Source: Oscillospiraceae bacterium (lineage in GTDB: Bacteria > Bacillota > Clostridia > Oscillospirales > Oscillospiraceae). From it: a stretch of DNA of 64,000 nt. Where the stretch lies: assembly GCA_017622995.1 (NCBI GenBank), contig JAGAQA010000066.1, positions 1-64,000 on the forward strand, written 5' to 3'. The position numbers were made by a program, and so were the translations under genes. This document shows, in pieces, positions 50,690 through 60,159 of the stretch (position 1 is its first letter; each line of letters starts with the position of its first letter). The notes under the pieces were generated by a model that saw nothing but the letters and a program-made list of their open reading frames with translations, was not told the origin of the DNA and searched no databases.

Positions 50690-50700
50690 ATGCCTGTCTC

Positions 50701-50729
50701 TTGCATTTTTGCTGAAAAGAGAATATCAT
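50701..50729 (+). promoter_or_regulatory. promoter of exporter operon
   Basis: TTGCAT at 50701-50706, 17-bp spacer, TATCAT at 50724-50729, about 49 bp before the first ATG. Confidence 0.55.
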
Positions 50730-50748
50730 CTTCCACTACAAATGTCAA
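50720..50748 (-). promoter_or_regulatory. promoter of tetR (50,631)
   Basis: On the minus strand TTGACA (50743-50748), 17-bp spacer, TATTCT (50720-50725). Confidence 0.7.
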
Positions 50749-50777
50749 TTAACGATCATATGTTTTGGAGGCGTGAT

Positions 50778-51092
50778 ATGAAAAACCAGAACCGCACCTA
50801 TGTGCTGGAAATGGAAACCCCTCTGGGAAAACGCAGGGGCGTTTTGAATTTGATCCTGTTGGGTGACAGCGTCAGCGGCGATCTGACCCTGTTTACCAGA
50901 ACCGCTCCCATCCTGGAGGGACACCGCATCGGGGACAGTCTCGCGTTTCAGGGGGAAATGAAAACGCTGGTGGGGGCACTCCCCTATCAGGCCAACGGGA
51001 CCCTGGGTGAGGACACCCTGGAAATGGAGATTTACACGGCTCGGGGGCATTACCCGGTCCGAGGCACCCGTAGGGAGAAAGGAGGGGCTTGA
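50778..51092 (+). CDS. conserved hypothetical, first gene of MMPL operon
   Basis: 104 residues, predicted all-beta (ETPLGKRRGVLNLILLGDSV, LEGHRIGDSLAFQGEMKTLV), soluble and without a signal peptide. No family recognised. GGAGG precedes ATG 50,778. It is followed directly by the MMPL exporter gene, whose start region overlaps its stop, so it probably works with the transporter, for example as a cytoplasmic accessory. Confidence 0.65.
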   Translation: MKNQNRTYVLEMETPLGKRRGVLNLILLGDSVSGDLTLFTRTAPILEGHRIGDSLAFQGEMKTLVGALPYQANGTLGEDTLEMEIYTARGHYPVRGTRREKGGA

Positions 51093-51094
51093 CA

Positions 51095-53539
51095 TTGGCA
51101 CAGGAAAAGAATAACGGCGCAAACGCCATGATGAGGCTGGCGGCATTTATCGTTGACAAGCGCAACCTGTTTTTTCTGCTGCTGGCCATTGGTGTGATTT
51201 TTTCCATGTTCTCTACCAAATGGATTCAGGTGGAAAACGACCTGAAGGCCTATCTGCCGGCGCAGTGCGAAACCCGCCGGGGGCTGGACATCATGGATGC
51301 GCAGTTCATCACCTACGGAACAGCGCAAATTATGGTGGAGAATGTATCTCCGACCCGGGCCCAGACCCTTTCTGAGGAACTGAAAGCCATCACGGGGGTA
51401 CAGAGCGTGGACTACGACGAGGGGGAGGATTACCGCAATGTTTCCGCCCTGTACAATATCACCTTTGACTACAGTGAAACCGATGACAAGTGTTTGCAGG
51501 CACTGGAGGCGGTGAAAGAAACCTTAAGCGGGGAAGACTGCTATGTTTCCACATCTCTGGGCAATTCCGCGGCGGAGATCATCGACCAGGAGGTCAGCGT
51601 CATTATGGTGCTGGTGGCGGTGATTGTGGTTGCGGTCCTGCTGCTGACCTCCCAGACCTACGCGGAGGTACCCGTGCTGCTGCTGACCTTTGTGTCCGCC
51701 ATGATTCTCAATCAGGGCAGCCAGTTTCTCATGGGAAAGATTTCCTTTGTCTCCAACTCTGTGACCAGCATTTTGCAGCTGGCGCTGTCTCTGGACTACG
51801 CGGTGATTCTGTGCAACCGGTATAAGGAGGAACGGCAGCAGCTGCCCATCCGGGAGGCGGTCATTACCGCCCTGAGCAAGGGCATCCCGGAAATCGGCTC
51901 CAGCAGCCTGACCACCATCGGCGGTCTGGTTGCCATGATGTTTATGCAGTTCAAAATCGGCCCGGACATGGCCATCTGCCTGATTAAGGCGGTGCTGTTC
52001 GCGCTGCTGTCCGTATTCGTGTTCATGCCGGGCTTTCTCATGCTGTTCGGCCCCCTGATGGACAAGACCCGGCATAAGAATTTTGTGCCGAAAATTCCCT
52101 TTGTGGGAAAATTTGCCTATCTGACCCGGTTCGTGATTCCGCCGGTGTTTGTGGTGCTGATGCTGCTGGGCTACCACTACTCCAAGCAGTGCCCCTATGT
52201 CTACGGCTACGGTGAAATCGAGACGCCCAAGCTCAATACCGTCCAGATTGCCCAAAACAAAATTCGGGACAATTTTGGCGATACCAATTTTGTGGCGCTG
52301 GTCTATCCCAAAACGGATTACAGCGTGGAGAAGGCCATGCTGGCGGAGCTGGACACCTACGAGGAAGTGGACTACTCCATGGGCCTGTCCAATGTGGAAG
52401 CCATGGACGGCCATATGCTGGCGGATAAGCTGACGCCCCGACAGTTTGCGGAGCTTGCCGGGCTGGACTACGAGCTGGCGGAGGCGGTGTACGCCGCCTA
52501 TGCCGCGGAGCAGGAGCAGTACGGTCAGATTATCGGCGGGCTGAGTACCTATAAGGTGCCGCTGATCGACATGATGCTCTTTGTCTGCGACAAAATCGAC
52601 GAGGGGATCGTCACCCTGGAAGACGACCAGATGGATTCGCTGAAGGAAGCCCAGACAAAGATGGAATCGGCAAAGAAGCAGCTTCAGGGAGCGGACTACA
52701 ACCGTGTGCTGATTTACCTGACTCTGCCGGAGGGTGGAGAAACCACCTACGCCTTTCTGGATACCCTCCGGGAAATTGCCAGGGGCTATTATCCGGAGGG
52801 AGAGGTATTCGTGGTTGGCAACTCCTCTGTGGAGCAGGACTTTAAGCTGTCCTTCGCCACAGACAATCTGGTGATTACCATTGTATCCATCCTCATTGTG
52901 CTGGTGGTGCTGCTGTTCACCTTCCAGTCTGCCGGTATGCCGCTATTGCTGATTCTGGTGATTCAGGGCGCCATCTGGATTAACTTCTCCATTCCTGCCT
53001 TTACCGGCGCGCCGCTGTTCTTCATGAGCTATCTGGTGGTCAGTTCCATTCAGATGGGCGCGAATATCGACTATGCCATCGTGATTTCCAGCCGGTATCA
53101 GGAGCTGAAAACCCAGATGTCCCATCGGGATGCCATTGTGGAAACCATGAACTTTGCCTTCCCCACCATTCTGACCTCCGGCAGCATCCTTGCCTGTGCA
53201 GGCACCCTTATCGGCATGATGACCTCCGAAGCGGCCATTGTGGGCATCGGCCAGAGCCTTGGCCGGGGCACGATTCTCTCCATTGGGCTGGTCATGTTTG
53301 TGCTGCCGCAAATCCTACTGATTGGCGGCGAGATCGTGGACAAAACCTCCTTCTCCATGCCCCATACCAATCTGCCCCGGATTTCCAGCAGCGGACATAT
53401 CCGGGTGGATGGTCTGGTGCGGGGAGAAATCCACGGTTATGTCAACGGCATTGTCCGGGCAGACATCAACGGCGATGTGGAGCTGAATCTGCTGTCCGGA
53501 AAAACCACGGAGGAAGGAGAAAAGGACAATGAAACGTAA
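51095..53539 (+). CDS. MMPL/RND-family exporter with bactofilin-like C-terminal tail
   Basis: About 814 residues. Two homologous halves, each with one membrane helix, an extracytoplasmic domain and a five-helix cluster (YAVILCNRYKEERQ and YAIVISSRYQELKTQ are the equivalent helices), the RND/MMPL fold. MMPL proteins move lipids or hydrophobic drugs by proton motive force. After the last helix the tail reads GHIRVDGLVRGEIHGYVNGI and VRADINGDVELNL, short beta rungs like bactofilin. TTG 51,095 is preferred (GGAGG nine bases upstream); a TTG at 51,089 overlaps the preceding stop. Confidence 0.88.
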   Translation: MAQEKNNGANAMMRLAAFIVDKRNLFFLLLAIGVIFSMFSTKWIQVENDLKAYLPAQCETRRGLDIMDAQFITYGTAQIMVENVSPTRAQTLSEELKAITGVQSVDYDEGEDYRNVSALYNITFDYSETDDKCLQALEAVKETLSGEDCYVSTSLGNSAAEIIDQEVSVIMVLVAVIVVAVLLLTSQTYAEVPVLLLTFVSAMILNQGSQFLMGKISFVSNSVTSILQLALSLDYAVILCNRYKEERQQLPIREAVITALSKGIPEIGSSSLTTIGGLVAMMFMQFKIGPDMAICLIKAVLFALLSVFVFMPGFLMLFGPLMDKTRHKNFVPKIPFVGKFAYLTRFVIPPVFVVLMLLGYHYSKQCPYVYGYGEIETPKLNTVQIAQNKIRDNFGDTNFVALVYPKTDYSVEKAMLAELDTYEEVDYSMGLSNVEAMDGHMLADKLTPRQFAELAGLDYELAEAVYAAYAAEQEQYGQIIGGLSTYKVPLIDMMLFVCDKIDEGIVTLEDDQMDSLKEAQTKMESAKKQLQGADYNRVLIYLTLPEGGETTYAFLDTLREIARGYYPEGEVFVVGNSSVEQDFKLSFATDNLVITIVSILIVLVVLLFTFQSAGMPLLLILVIQGAIWINFSIPAFTGAPLFFMSYLVVSSIQMGANIDYAIVISSRYQELKTQMSHRDAIVETMNFAFPTILTSGSILACAGTLIGMMTSEAAIVGIGQSLGRGTILSIGLVMFVLPQILLIGGEIVDKTSFSMPHTNLPRISSSGHIRVDGLVRGEIHGYVNGIVRADINGDVELNLLSGKTTEEGEKDNET

Positions 53540-56500
53540 AATCTTGGCTGCGCTGCTGGCGTGCGTCCTGCTGGCGGGACTGGTTCTGCCTGCGGCGGGA
53601 GAAGAGGTGCAGGATGCTCCTTTGGATGTGGAAACCATCCGCATTGCCTCTGCTGAGGATTTTCTGACCTTTGCGGAAAACTGCGCGCTGGACAGCTGGT
53701 CACAGAATAAGCAGGTGCTGCTCACGGCGGATATTTCTCTGGAGGAAACGGATTTTGCCTCCATACCCACCTTCGGCGGCAGCTTCGACGGCGGCGGACA
53801 TACCATCAGCGGTCTTTCTCTGACCCAGAACCTGTCGCCTGCCGGACTGTTTGGAATCCTACAGCCAACGGCGGTAGTCAAAAACCTGACGGTTCAGGGA
53901 ATTGTCACCCCCGGCGGCGACGGACTGTCCGTGGGCGGTATTGTGGGCGAAAATTTTGGTACGGTTGAGAACTGTACGTTCATCGGAACCCTTTCCGGCA
54001 AGACCAATACCGGCGGCATCGCGGGTATAAATTACGGAACGCTCCGCGCCTGCCGCGCGGAAGGCAGCGTTACCGGTGACGACCGTACCGGCGGTATTGC
54101 GGGCTACAACTGCGGCAGCCTTACCTCCTGCCGCAGCAGCGCGTCTGTAAACACCGAAAGTGTGGACCCCACCATCAATCCCAAGGATATTCGGCTGGAT
54201 TTCAGCATGGATTTTTCCAAAACCGCCAATCTGGATGCCTCGGACGCGGCCTCGGATACCGGCGGCATTGCGGGCTATTCCAGCGGAACCATAACCGACT
54301 GTATCAATACCGGCTCTGTGGGGTATCCCCACATTGGCTATAATCTGGGCGGTATCGCAGGCAGAAGCTGCGGCTTTGTGGAAGACTGCCGCAATGAAGG
54401 CTTCATTACCGGGCGCAAGGATGTAGGCGGTGTTGTGGGGCAGATCGAGCCCCACATCCAGACCATTCTTTCTCCGGACTATCTGGAAACCCTGAGTAAG
54501 CAGTTTGAAAATCTGGGTGGTCTGGTCAGCCGGGCGGGCAGCAACGGTGCGGATATGGGCGGCGATGTGCAGTCCTGCATCCAGACCCTTACCGGCTATC
54601 AGAGCAGCGCCCGTTCCGCACTGGAATCCCTGGTTTCCGGCGCTGCCAGCGGCGAGGTGAATGAGGAAGCCCTGTCCAGTCTGGGCAGCGCCGTGCAGGG
54701 GATGGCGCATACCTCCGGCAATCTGCGCAATGCCATCGGGCAGGGCGTAGATACCCTGACCAATGACATCAGCGCCATTTCCGGTCAGATCAGTGCCATT
54801 TCCCGCACCTTCGCGCTGGCCACGGAGGACGCGAAAAAGGAGACGGTAACGGATATTTCCGAGGTGGATCTGGATGCCATAACGGAAGGTCTTGTAGGCT
54901 CCTGCCAGAACAGCGCAGAGGTGGAGGGCGATCTGAACGTAGGCGGCATTACCGGCGTCATGGGGCTGGAATCCACCGCCGACCCGGAGGATGACACCCC
55001 CAGCGGAAATCTGACCCAGCGGCGGCGGTATGAGCTGAAGGCCATTGTGCGTGACTGTGAGAATACCGGCAGGATTACCGGCAAACGCAGCTATGTAGGT
55101 GGCATTTGCGGCAGAATGGAGCTGGGACTGATCTGCGAATCCCGGGGCTTTGGCACCATCACCAGCGAAAACGGCGATTATGTGGGCGGTATCGCGGGTC
55201 TTACCGGCGGAACCATCCGGAATTGTTTTGCCAAATGCACCCTGTCCGGCGGCAGCTATATCGGCGGCATTGTGGGCTCCGGCATTTCGGAGGATTACAG
55301 CGGCGATTCCAGCACTGTCAGCGGGTGCTATTCCATGGTGGAGATTCCGGAATCGGAACAGTATGTGGGCGCCATCGCCGGGGTCAATACCGGGGTATTT
55401 ACGGGCAATTTTTTCGTGTCCGACACGCTGGCGGGCATCAACCGGGTCAGCTATTTCGGGCTGGCGGAGCCCATATCCTACGATGCGCTGCACAGCGAGG
55501 AATTGCTTCCCAGCTCCCTGAAAGCCTTCACCCTGTCCTTTGTATCGGATGGACAGACCCTCAAAACCGTTCCCTTCCATTACGGAGATTCCTTTGACGA
55601 TTCAGTTTTCCCGGAGCTTCCTCAAAAGGAAGGGTGCTATGCACGATGGAGTACGACCGATTTGACGGATCTGCGGTTTGACACAGTAGTCGAAGCATCG
55701 TACCATCCATATACTACCTCCCTGAGTTCTGCACAGGCGCGTCCGGAGGGCAAGCCCATGCTCTTTGTCCAGGGCCAGTTCCAGGATGGGGACAGTCTTA
55801 CCATCGTCCCCGGTACAACTTCGTTCCCGGAAACGGAGGAGCGTCCAGTGTTGGAGCAATGGCACATTTCCATCCCCGCCGACGGACTGGAAAGCCATAC
55901 CATTCGTTACCTGCCCACGCAAGCGGATGCGGTGGTTTATCTTCTGAGAAACGGAAGCTGGAGCAAGGCTTCTACAGAGGAAATGGGCAGCTATCTTGCC
56001 TTTGAGGCGGCTGGCGCGGAGGTTGAAATTGCTGTCACTGCGGCCCCTGTCGCCAATATGCGATGGATACTTCTGGCGGCAGCGGCGGTTGTTCTGCTTC
56101 TGATTCTTGGGTTGCTTCTTTGGAAATGGAAAAAGCACAGAAAAACCGAAAAAACGATTTTCAAACGGCGCTGGTGGCTGCTGGCCCTGTTGCTGCTTGC
56201 CTGTGCCGGTGCAATCCTTCTGTATCGATACTTCCCCCAGACCCGGGCGGGACAGACAGTTCAGGCTTACGATTTGCTCAAAACCTATCTGGAACAACCG
56301 GAGCAGCAGATGCACCTGAGTGTGAAGACCCAGATTGAGAATCAGGATGTCGGCTTTACAGCGAATATCCGCAGAGTCCATACCGGAGATACCTACATTA
56401 CCGAGATTTCTGAGGGGACACGAAAGCTGTATTATACCGAGGGTGTGGTATTCCTGGAAAACGGTGCGGCCTTCCGCCTAAACGAGGCAGCGCCGGACTA

Positions 56501-57464
56501 TTCCGCCCTGCTGGAAAACACACTGGAGATTTGCAAGCAGGCAGATATCACCGCTGTCGATGGGATTTATACCATTACAGTGGAAGGCAGTCGGGCTACG
56601 GAAAGCCTTCGGCTGCTGATGCCGTCGGTACAGGCGCTTCTGCCGGAGGCAAACCGTCTGACAGTGGATCTCATCACGGATAACGGGACGCTTTCTCAGC
56701 TGCGGTTTACAGGAGCGGGCAATCTGACGGATTCCGTCAAAACGCCGTTCTCGCTGTCGGCAATTGTGGAGTTTCTCCCGGCTTCCGGCGATGTTACCAT
56801 TCCCAAACCCGTTGCCCAGGCGGTCTCCACTGGCAATTATCAGGCCCAGGAATTGTATTCCGACGATCTGGTGCGGTTGATGGACGCATGGACCCGGCTT
56901 CGGAGCAAAAACCCGGTTGCGGCCGGAGTCACGCTGGAAGCAAGCTGCGGCGAGCTGGCGCTCAGCGATGCTTTTTCGTACTACCAGTGGCGCGCATCGG
57001 GCATCACCATCCGGGGCATGGAAAAGGATGGAAAAACCTGCTACTTTACCGACAATGCAGTCTGCGACAAAAACGGCAGGACGGTGTCTGCCTCCGCTGC
57101 GGGAAACCTTGATCTGGCAAACCTGCTGGACATTGCCCTGAAGAACATGGAGAACACGGAATTCAAGTGCCGCCAGGACGATACCGCCAGCGTCTATACC
57201 TTCACCCTGAACCGGGAGGGGATGGAACAGCTTGTTCACGGCGTTTTTCCCAAGGCGGAGAAGCTGGAGGTTACCGGTGAGGAAGGAAGCATCCAGCTCA
57301 GGATTTCGGATGGCAGCCTGCAAAGCGTTGAGATAACCTGTGACGGCAGCGGGAAACTGCTGACGGCGGCAGTGGATATCCGGCTCAGCCTAAAGGCTCA
57401 GCTCCAAAATGACAGCCTGGGACCCGTGCTGCCGGATGCGGTCAGGCAGGCGCTTGAGAAGTAA
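53529..57464 (+). CDS. large GLUG-repeat surface protein, membrane-anchored
   Basis: 1311 residues. Signal peptide at 1-24 (ALLACVLLAGLVLPAAG). Residues about 85-310 and 470-640 contain many GLUG-type repeats (GGIVGENFGTVENCTFIG, GGIAGYNCGSLTSC and similar), each an expected beta-helix turn. Two membrane helices follow at about 844-867 and 880-901, and then a further 410-residue domain outside or in a lipoprotein-LppX-like fold (AYDLLKTYLEQPEQQMHLSV). It overlaps the MMPL gene by 11 bp. Function unknown; the coupling suggests it acts with the exporter, perhaps as an envelope scaffold. Confidence 0.82.
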   Translation: MKRKILAALLACVLLAGLVLPAAGEEVQDAPLDVETIRIASAEDFLTFAENCALDSWSQNKQVLLTADISLEETDFASIPTFGGSFDGGGHTISGLSLTQNLSPAGLFGILQPTAVVKNLTVQGIVTPGGDGLSVGGIVGENFGTVENCTFIGTLSGKTNTGGIAGINYGTLRACRAEGSVTGDDRTGGIAGYNCGSLTSCRSSASVNTESVDPTINPKDIRLDFSMDFSKTANLDASDAASDTGGIAGYSSGTITDCINTGSVGYPHIGYNLGGIAGRSCGFVEDCRNEGFITGRKDVGGVVGQIEPHIQTILSPDYLETLSKQFENLGGLVSRAGSNGADMGGDVQSCIQTLTGYQSSARSALESLVSGAASGEVNEEALSSLGSAVQGMAHTSGNLRNAIGQGVDTLTNDISAISGQISAISRTFALATEDAKKETVTDISEVDLDAITEGLVGSCQNSAEVEGDLNVGGITGVMGLESTADPEDDTPSGNLTQRRRYELKAIVRDCENTGRITGKRSYVGGICGRMELGLICESRGFGTITSENGDYVGGIAGLTGGTIRNCFAKCTLSGGSYIGGIVGSGISEDYSGDSSTVSGCYSMVEIPESEQYVGAIAGVNTGVFTGNFFVSDTLAGINRVSYFGLAEPISYDALHSEELLPSSLKAFTLSFVSDGQTLKTVPFHYGDSFDDSVFPELPQKEGCYARWSTTDLTDLRFDTVVEASYHPYTTSLSSAQARPEGKPMLFVQGQFQDGDSLTIVPGTTSFPETEERPVLEQWHISIPADGLESHTIRYLPTQADAVVYLLRNGSWSKASTEEMGSYLAFEAAGAEVEIAVTAAPVANMRWILLAAAAVVLLLILGLLLWKWKKHRKTEKTIFKRRWWLLALLLLACAGAILLYRYFPQTRAGQTVQAYDLLKTYLEQPEQQMHLSVKTQIENQDVGFTANIRRVHTGDTYITEISEGTRKLYYTEGVVFLENGAAFRLNEAAPDYSALLENTLEICKQADITAVDGIYTITVEGSRATESLRLLMPSVQALLPEANRLTVDLITDNGTLSQLRFTGAGNLTDSVKTPFSLSAIVEFLPASGDVTIPKPVAQAVSTGNYQAQELYSDDLVRLMDAWTRLRSKNPVAAGVTLEASCGELALSDAFSYYQWRASGITIRGMEKDGKTCYFTDNAVCDKNGRTVSASAAGNLDLANLLDIALKNMENTEFKCRQDDTASVYTFTLNREGMEQLVHGVFPKAEKLEVTGEEGSIQLRISDGSLQSVEITCDGSGKLLTAAVDIRLSLKAQLQNDSLGPVLPDAVRQALEK

Positions 57465-57571
57465 GATCGTCCAAGGAGGATTGTTTCGTCGAATGTACAA
57501 AGCCCCCGGTTCTGCGCAAGGCAAAACCGGGGGGCACAGGCTCAGTATGTAATGTCTTTGATGAAAAAAGG

Positions 57572-57611
57572 AATCCGAACCCGCTCCCATGGGAACAGGT
57601 TCGGATTTTTT
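57572..57611 (+). terminator. terminator of exporter operon
   Basis: Ten-bp perfect stem (57572-57581 with 57598-57607) followed by TTTTTTG. A second GC-rich hairpin (57503-57533) precedes it. From 57,612 to 57,791 I see no gene. Confidence 0.82.
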
Positions 57612-57791
57612 GTATGGTGGACGATTTATTCCGAGTTTCCCAAAAACCGCCTGAATTCCGGAAGAACTCAGACGGTCTGTTTGTGAACACCGCCCTTTGC
57701 CTGCCGCCCAAAATATGCTTGCATTCATTGGCGTAAGCTTGGCGTAACATGGTGTTTTTTAGGATTTTCGTACAAGGGAACTTGCAACTTT

Positions 57792-58259
57792 TTAGTACAT
57801 TTTCGCACCGGCTGGAATGTGGTTATCCAGCATGAGAAGATGCAGCTTTTCCTCGCCTTCCTCATGGTGGACGGCGGAGATCAGCATACCGCAGGATTCG
57901 ATGCCCATCATGGGTCTGGGGGGCAGGTTGGTGATGGCGAGAAGGGTCTTGCCCACCAGCTCTTCCGGCTCATAATATGCGTGAATGCCGCTCAAAATGG
58001 TTCTTTCTGTGCCTGTTCCGTCATCCAAAGTGAACTTTAACAGCTTCTTGGACTTCTTCACCGCTTCACAGGCCAGCACCTTCACCGCCCGGAAATCGGA
58101 CTTGGAGAAGGTCTCGAAGTCAACAAAATCGGCGAACAAGGGCTCAATCTCCACCTTGGAGAAGTCGATTTTTTCTTCCTTTTCAGCAGGAGCGGAAACG
58201 GGAGAATTCTCAACTTTTTCCGCTGCTTTCTCAGCCTTGGGCATATCCGTGGGCTTCAT
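57792..58259 (-). CDS. tRNA-binding domain protein (MetRS C-terminal type)
   Basis: 155 residues: an Ala/Glu/Lys-rich linker (about 1-40), then the OB-fold EMAP/Trbp111-like domain with DFRAVKVLACEAVKKSKKLL, GIHAYYEPEELVGKTL and LPPRPMMGIESCGMLISA. It has the same sequence character as the C-terminal dimerization/tRNA-binding domain of bacterial methionyl-tRNA synthetase, including the linker. There is no ribosome-binding site before ATG 58,259 and the frame is open upstream to a TGA, so it may be a detached metG end beside the second element, or a free-standing tRNA-binding protein. Confidence 0.7.
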   Translation of the reverse strand: MKPTDMPKAEKAAEKVENSPVSAPAEKEEKIDFSKVEIEPLFADFVDFETFSKSDFRAVKVLACEAVKKSKKLLKFTLDDGTGTERTILSGIHAYYEPEELVGKTLLAITNLPPRPMMGIESCGMLISAVHHEEGEEKLHLLMLDNHIPAGAKMY

Positions 58260-58283
58260 TGTGGGGATTATTGATGAGACCCC

Positions 58284-58353
58284 TTCACCATGCTTCGTGA
58301 TGCGTCGCGGTGCTGTTTTTGCTGGGAATCCACCGATTCACCATGCTTCGTGA
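58284..58353 (+). repeat. 17-bp direct repeat pair
   Basis: TTCACCATGCTTCGTGA at 58284-58300 and 58337-58353, 53 bp apart, both followed by a TGCG/CGCA step. They lie upstream of the tRNA-binding domain gene on its strand. Confidence 0.6.
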
Positions 58354-58454
58354 CGCACCATTATCCTCGCGTATTTGATGTCAATTTTCTGTCCTTTGAA
58401 GAATTTTGCTGTCAGGCAAAACGGCTCATTGAGCCCTTCTTATATTGATATTCC

Positions 58455-58601
58455 ATTAAAATGTTTCATTCATCAGAATGGAACATTTTAATATGAAGAT
58501 CATAATGAGACGGGTATCTATGATTTTCTATTCCGAAAATCATAGATACGACAACGCCGTTAGGCGGTGTCTTCCCAATAGAATTGTACAATTCTATTGG
58601 G
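58455..58601. repeat. hairpin cluster, copy B of a palindromic repeat family
   Basis: Four inverted repeats: 58455-58492 (17-bp stem, one G-U), 58514-58549 (perfect 15-bp stem), 58550-58571 and a perfect 28-bp palindrome 58574-58601. ACGGGTATC (58510-58518) precedes and enters the second stem, as in copy A at 14178-14312. The cluster lies at the left edge of the second element, just past the integrase stop. Confidence 0.6.
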
Positions 58602-58609
58602 AAACAGTA

Positions 58610-59845
58610 TTAAAATACGTTCAATGTTGCAGCCAGACGTTCAAATGATTCCTGTTTTTTCTCCTCGGTCGCTTCGGCATAAATGTCCATCGTTGTCTTG
58701 ATGTCCTTATGCCCCATAATGGACTGGATGACCTTCAAGTTGGTCTCCTGTTCGCAAAGCCTTGTGCAGAATGTGTGACGCAGATGGTGCGCTGAAAAGT
58801 CAGGCAGCATGACTGCTTCCCGGTGTTCCTTCTTGGCGTTGACTTCCTCACTGGCATTGTAGTCGGCAACAATCCGCTTGATTGCCCGGTTTACAGATTG
58901 GGGATTCGGGACATTCCCGAAACGGTTGCAGAAGATAAATCCGTGCATACCGTCAATCTCCACATCGTTCCAGCTGTTCTCCTGCTGCTCTTCCCAAAGC
59001 ATCTCAAAGGCATCCTTCACGGAGTCGAGCATCGGGATTGTGCGTTCACCGGCCTTTGTTTTTGGCTTCGAGATATGCTGCACAGAGGTACGGCTATCGC
59101 CTACAGGGTAATACACCAGACTATGATTGATGCTGATCACGCGGTTTTCATAGTCCAGGTCTTCCCAGCGAAGTCCCAGTGCTTCACCAATGCGGCAGCC
59201 TGTCCCCAAAAGGATGGTGAACAAAGCCCACCAGTGACAGTAAACCGGATGATTGGCAATATGCTCCATAAACGCCCGCTGCTGCGGAATGGTCAGCGCG
59301 TGTCGAACACCGGTGTTATGGTCGGAATTCTTCTTGATCTCTGCCATAACGCCATCGGTCGGATTGTTGCGGATGATGTCATCACGAACCGCCAGTTGAA
59401 AAGTCGGATGCAGAAGCGTGTGAATGCTTTCCAGCGTATTGATCTGGATTTCCTGTTCCTCTAACAGACAGTTATAGAATTGAAGCACATCCGAGAACTT
59501 GATATCCGCTATCTTCTTGTTGCCAAAGGTATCACGAACAAAGCGGTCATACATGTACAGGTAATTGCTTCTGGTGGTCTGTCTGAGATTGGTTTTCAGG
59601 CTCATATACCGGTCAAACACGAAATTCACCGTTGCTTTTCCGGCAACATAAATATCCAAACCATCCAACTGATTTTTGGTTAACTCTGCTTCCTTCTGCC
59701 TAAGGGTCACAAGGTCATTTGCATAGAGATACTTGCGCCGTCCAAGTGGGTCCGTATAGCTGTATACATACCGCTTGTCGGAGCTCCGCTGCATCTCTCC
59801 TTTTCGCAGGGCTCTTCCCCGCAAATCTTTTCTTGCCTTTGCCAT
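58610..59845 (-). CDS. int: tyrosine recombinase/integrase
   Basis: 411 residues. N-terminal arm-binding region (GEMQRSSDKRYVYSYTDPLG, about 16-35), core-binding domain, and catalytic domain with Arg in LLGTGCRIGEALGLRW (about 228), His-x-x-Arg in SAHHLRHTFCTRL (about 360), and HKDIKTTMDIYAEAT with the nucleophile Tyr (about 390). ATG 59,845 is chosen behind GGAGGAGG. It is of a different subgroup from the integrase at 34,531. Confidence 0.92.
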   Translation of the reverse strand: MAKARKDLRGRALRKGEMQRSSDKRYVYSYTDPLGRRKYLYANDLVTLRQKEAELTKNQLDGLDIYVAGKATVNFVFDRYMSLKTNLRQTTRSNYLYMYDRFVRDTFGNKKIADIKFSDVLQFYNCLLEEQEIQINTLESIHTLLHPTFQLAVRDDIIRNNPTDGVMAEIKKNSDHNTGVRHALTIPQQRAFMEHIANHPVYCHWWALFTILLGTGCRIGEALGLRWEDLDYENRVISINHSLVYYPVGDSRTSVQHISKPKTKAGERTIPMLDSVKDAFEMLWEEQQENSWNDVEIDGMHGFIFCNRFGNVPNPQSVNRAIKRIVADYNASEEVNAKKEHREAVMLPDFSAHHLRHTFCTRLCEQETNLKVIQSIMGHKDIKTTMDIYAEATEEKKQESFERLAATLNVF

Positions 59846-59882
59846 ATCAATTCCTCCTCCAAAAATGAAGAAGGGCTCGATA

Positions 59883-60053
59883 CTATTCAGGTTTGGATAA
59901 GAATTTCTCCAATGCCTGCAAGACAACTTCTGTCACACTCGTATTGTGTTGTTCAGCGTAAGAACAAATCTGCTGATACAAGGAGTCCCCTACGCGAACA
60001 CTCAGTATTTTTCTTTTTGAATGTTCTGACTTCGGTCTTCCCATATCTGCCAT
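59883..60053 (-). CDS. ribbon-helix-helix DNA-binding protein
   Basis: 56 residues: KRKILSVRVGDSLYQQICSY then SVTEVVLQALEKFL, the beta strand and two helices of the RHH/CopG fold. ATG 60,053 behind GAGG. It lies 37 bp upstream of the integrase and could regulate it or act in excision. Confidence 0.75.
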   Translation of the reverse strand: MADMGRPKSEHSKRKILSVRVGDSLYQQICSYAEQHNTSVTEVVLQALEKFLSKPE

Positions 60054-60159
60054 AGCTGTCCTCACACCTCCACGACAACATTATACTTATTGTATGACAA
60101 AAAGTCAACACTGTACCGAGCCCTTCGATGAAAATATCTGTAAAATTTTGTTCCGCAGA

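Noticed and set aside
53859..55580. 573-codon open frame antisense to the GLUG protein
   Set aside because: Arises from the repetitive glycine/alanine-rich codons of the GLUG repeats.
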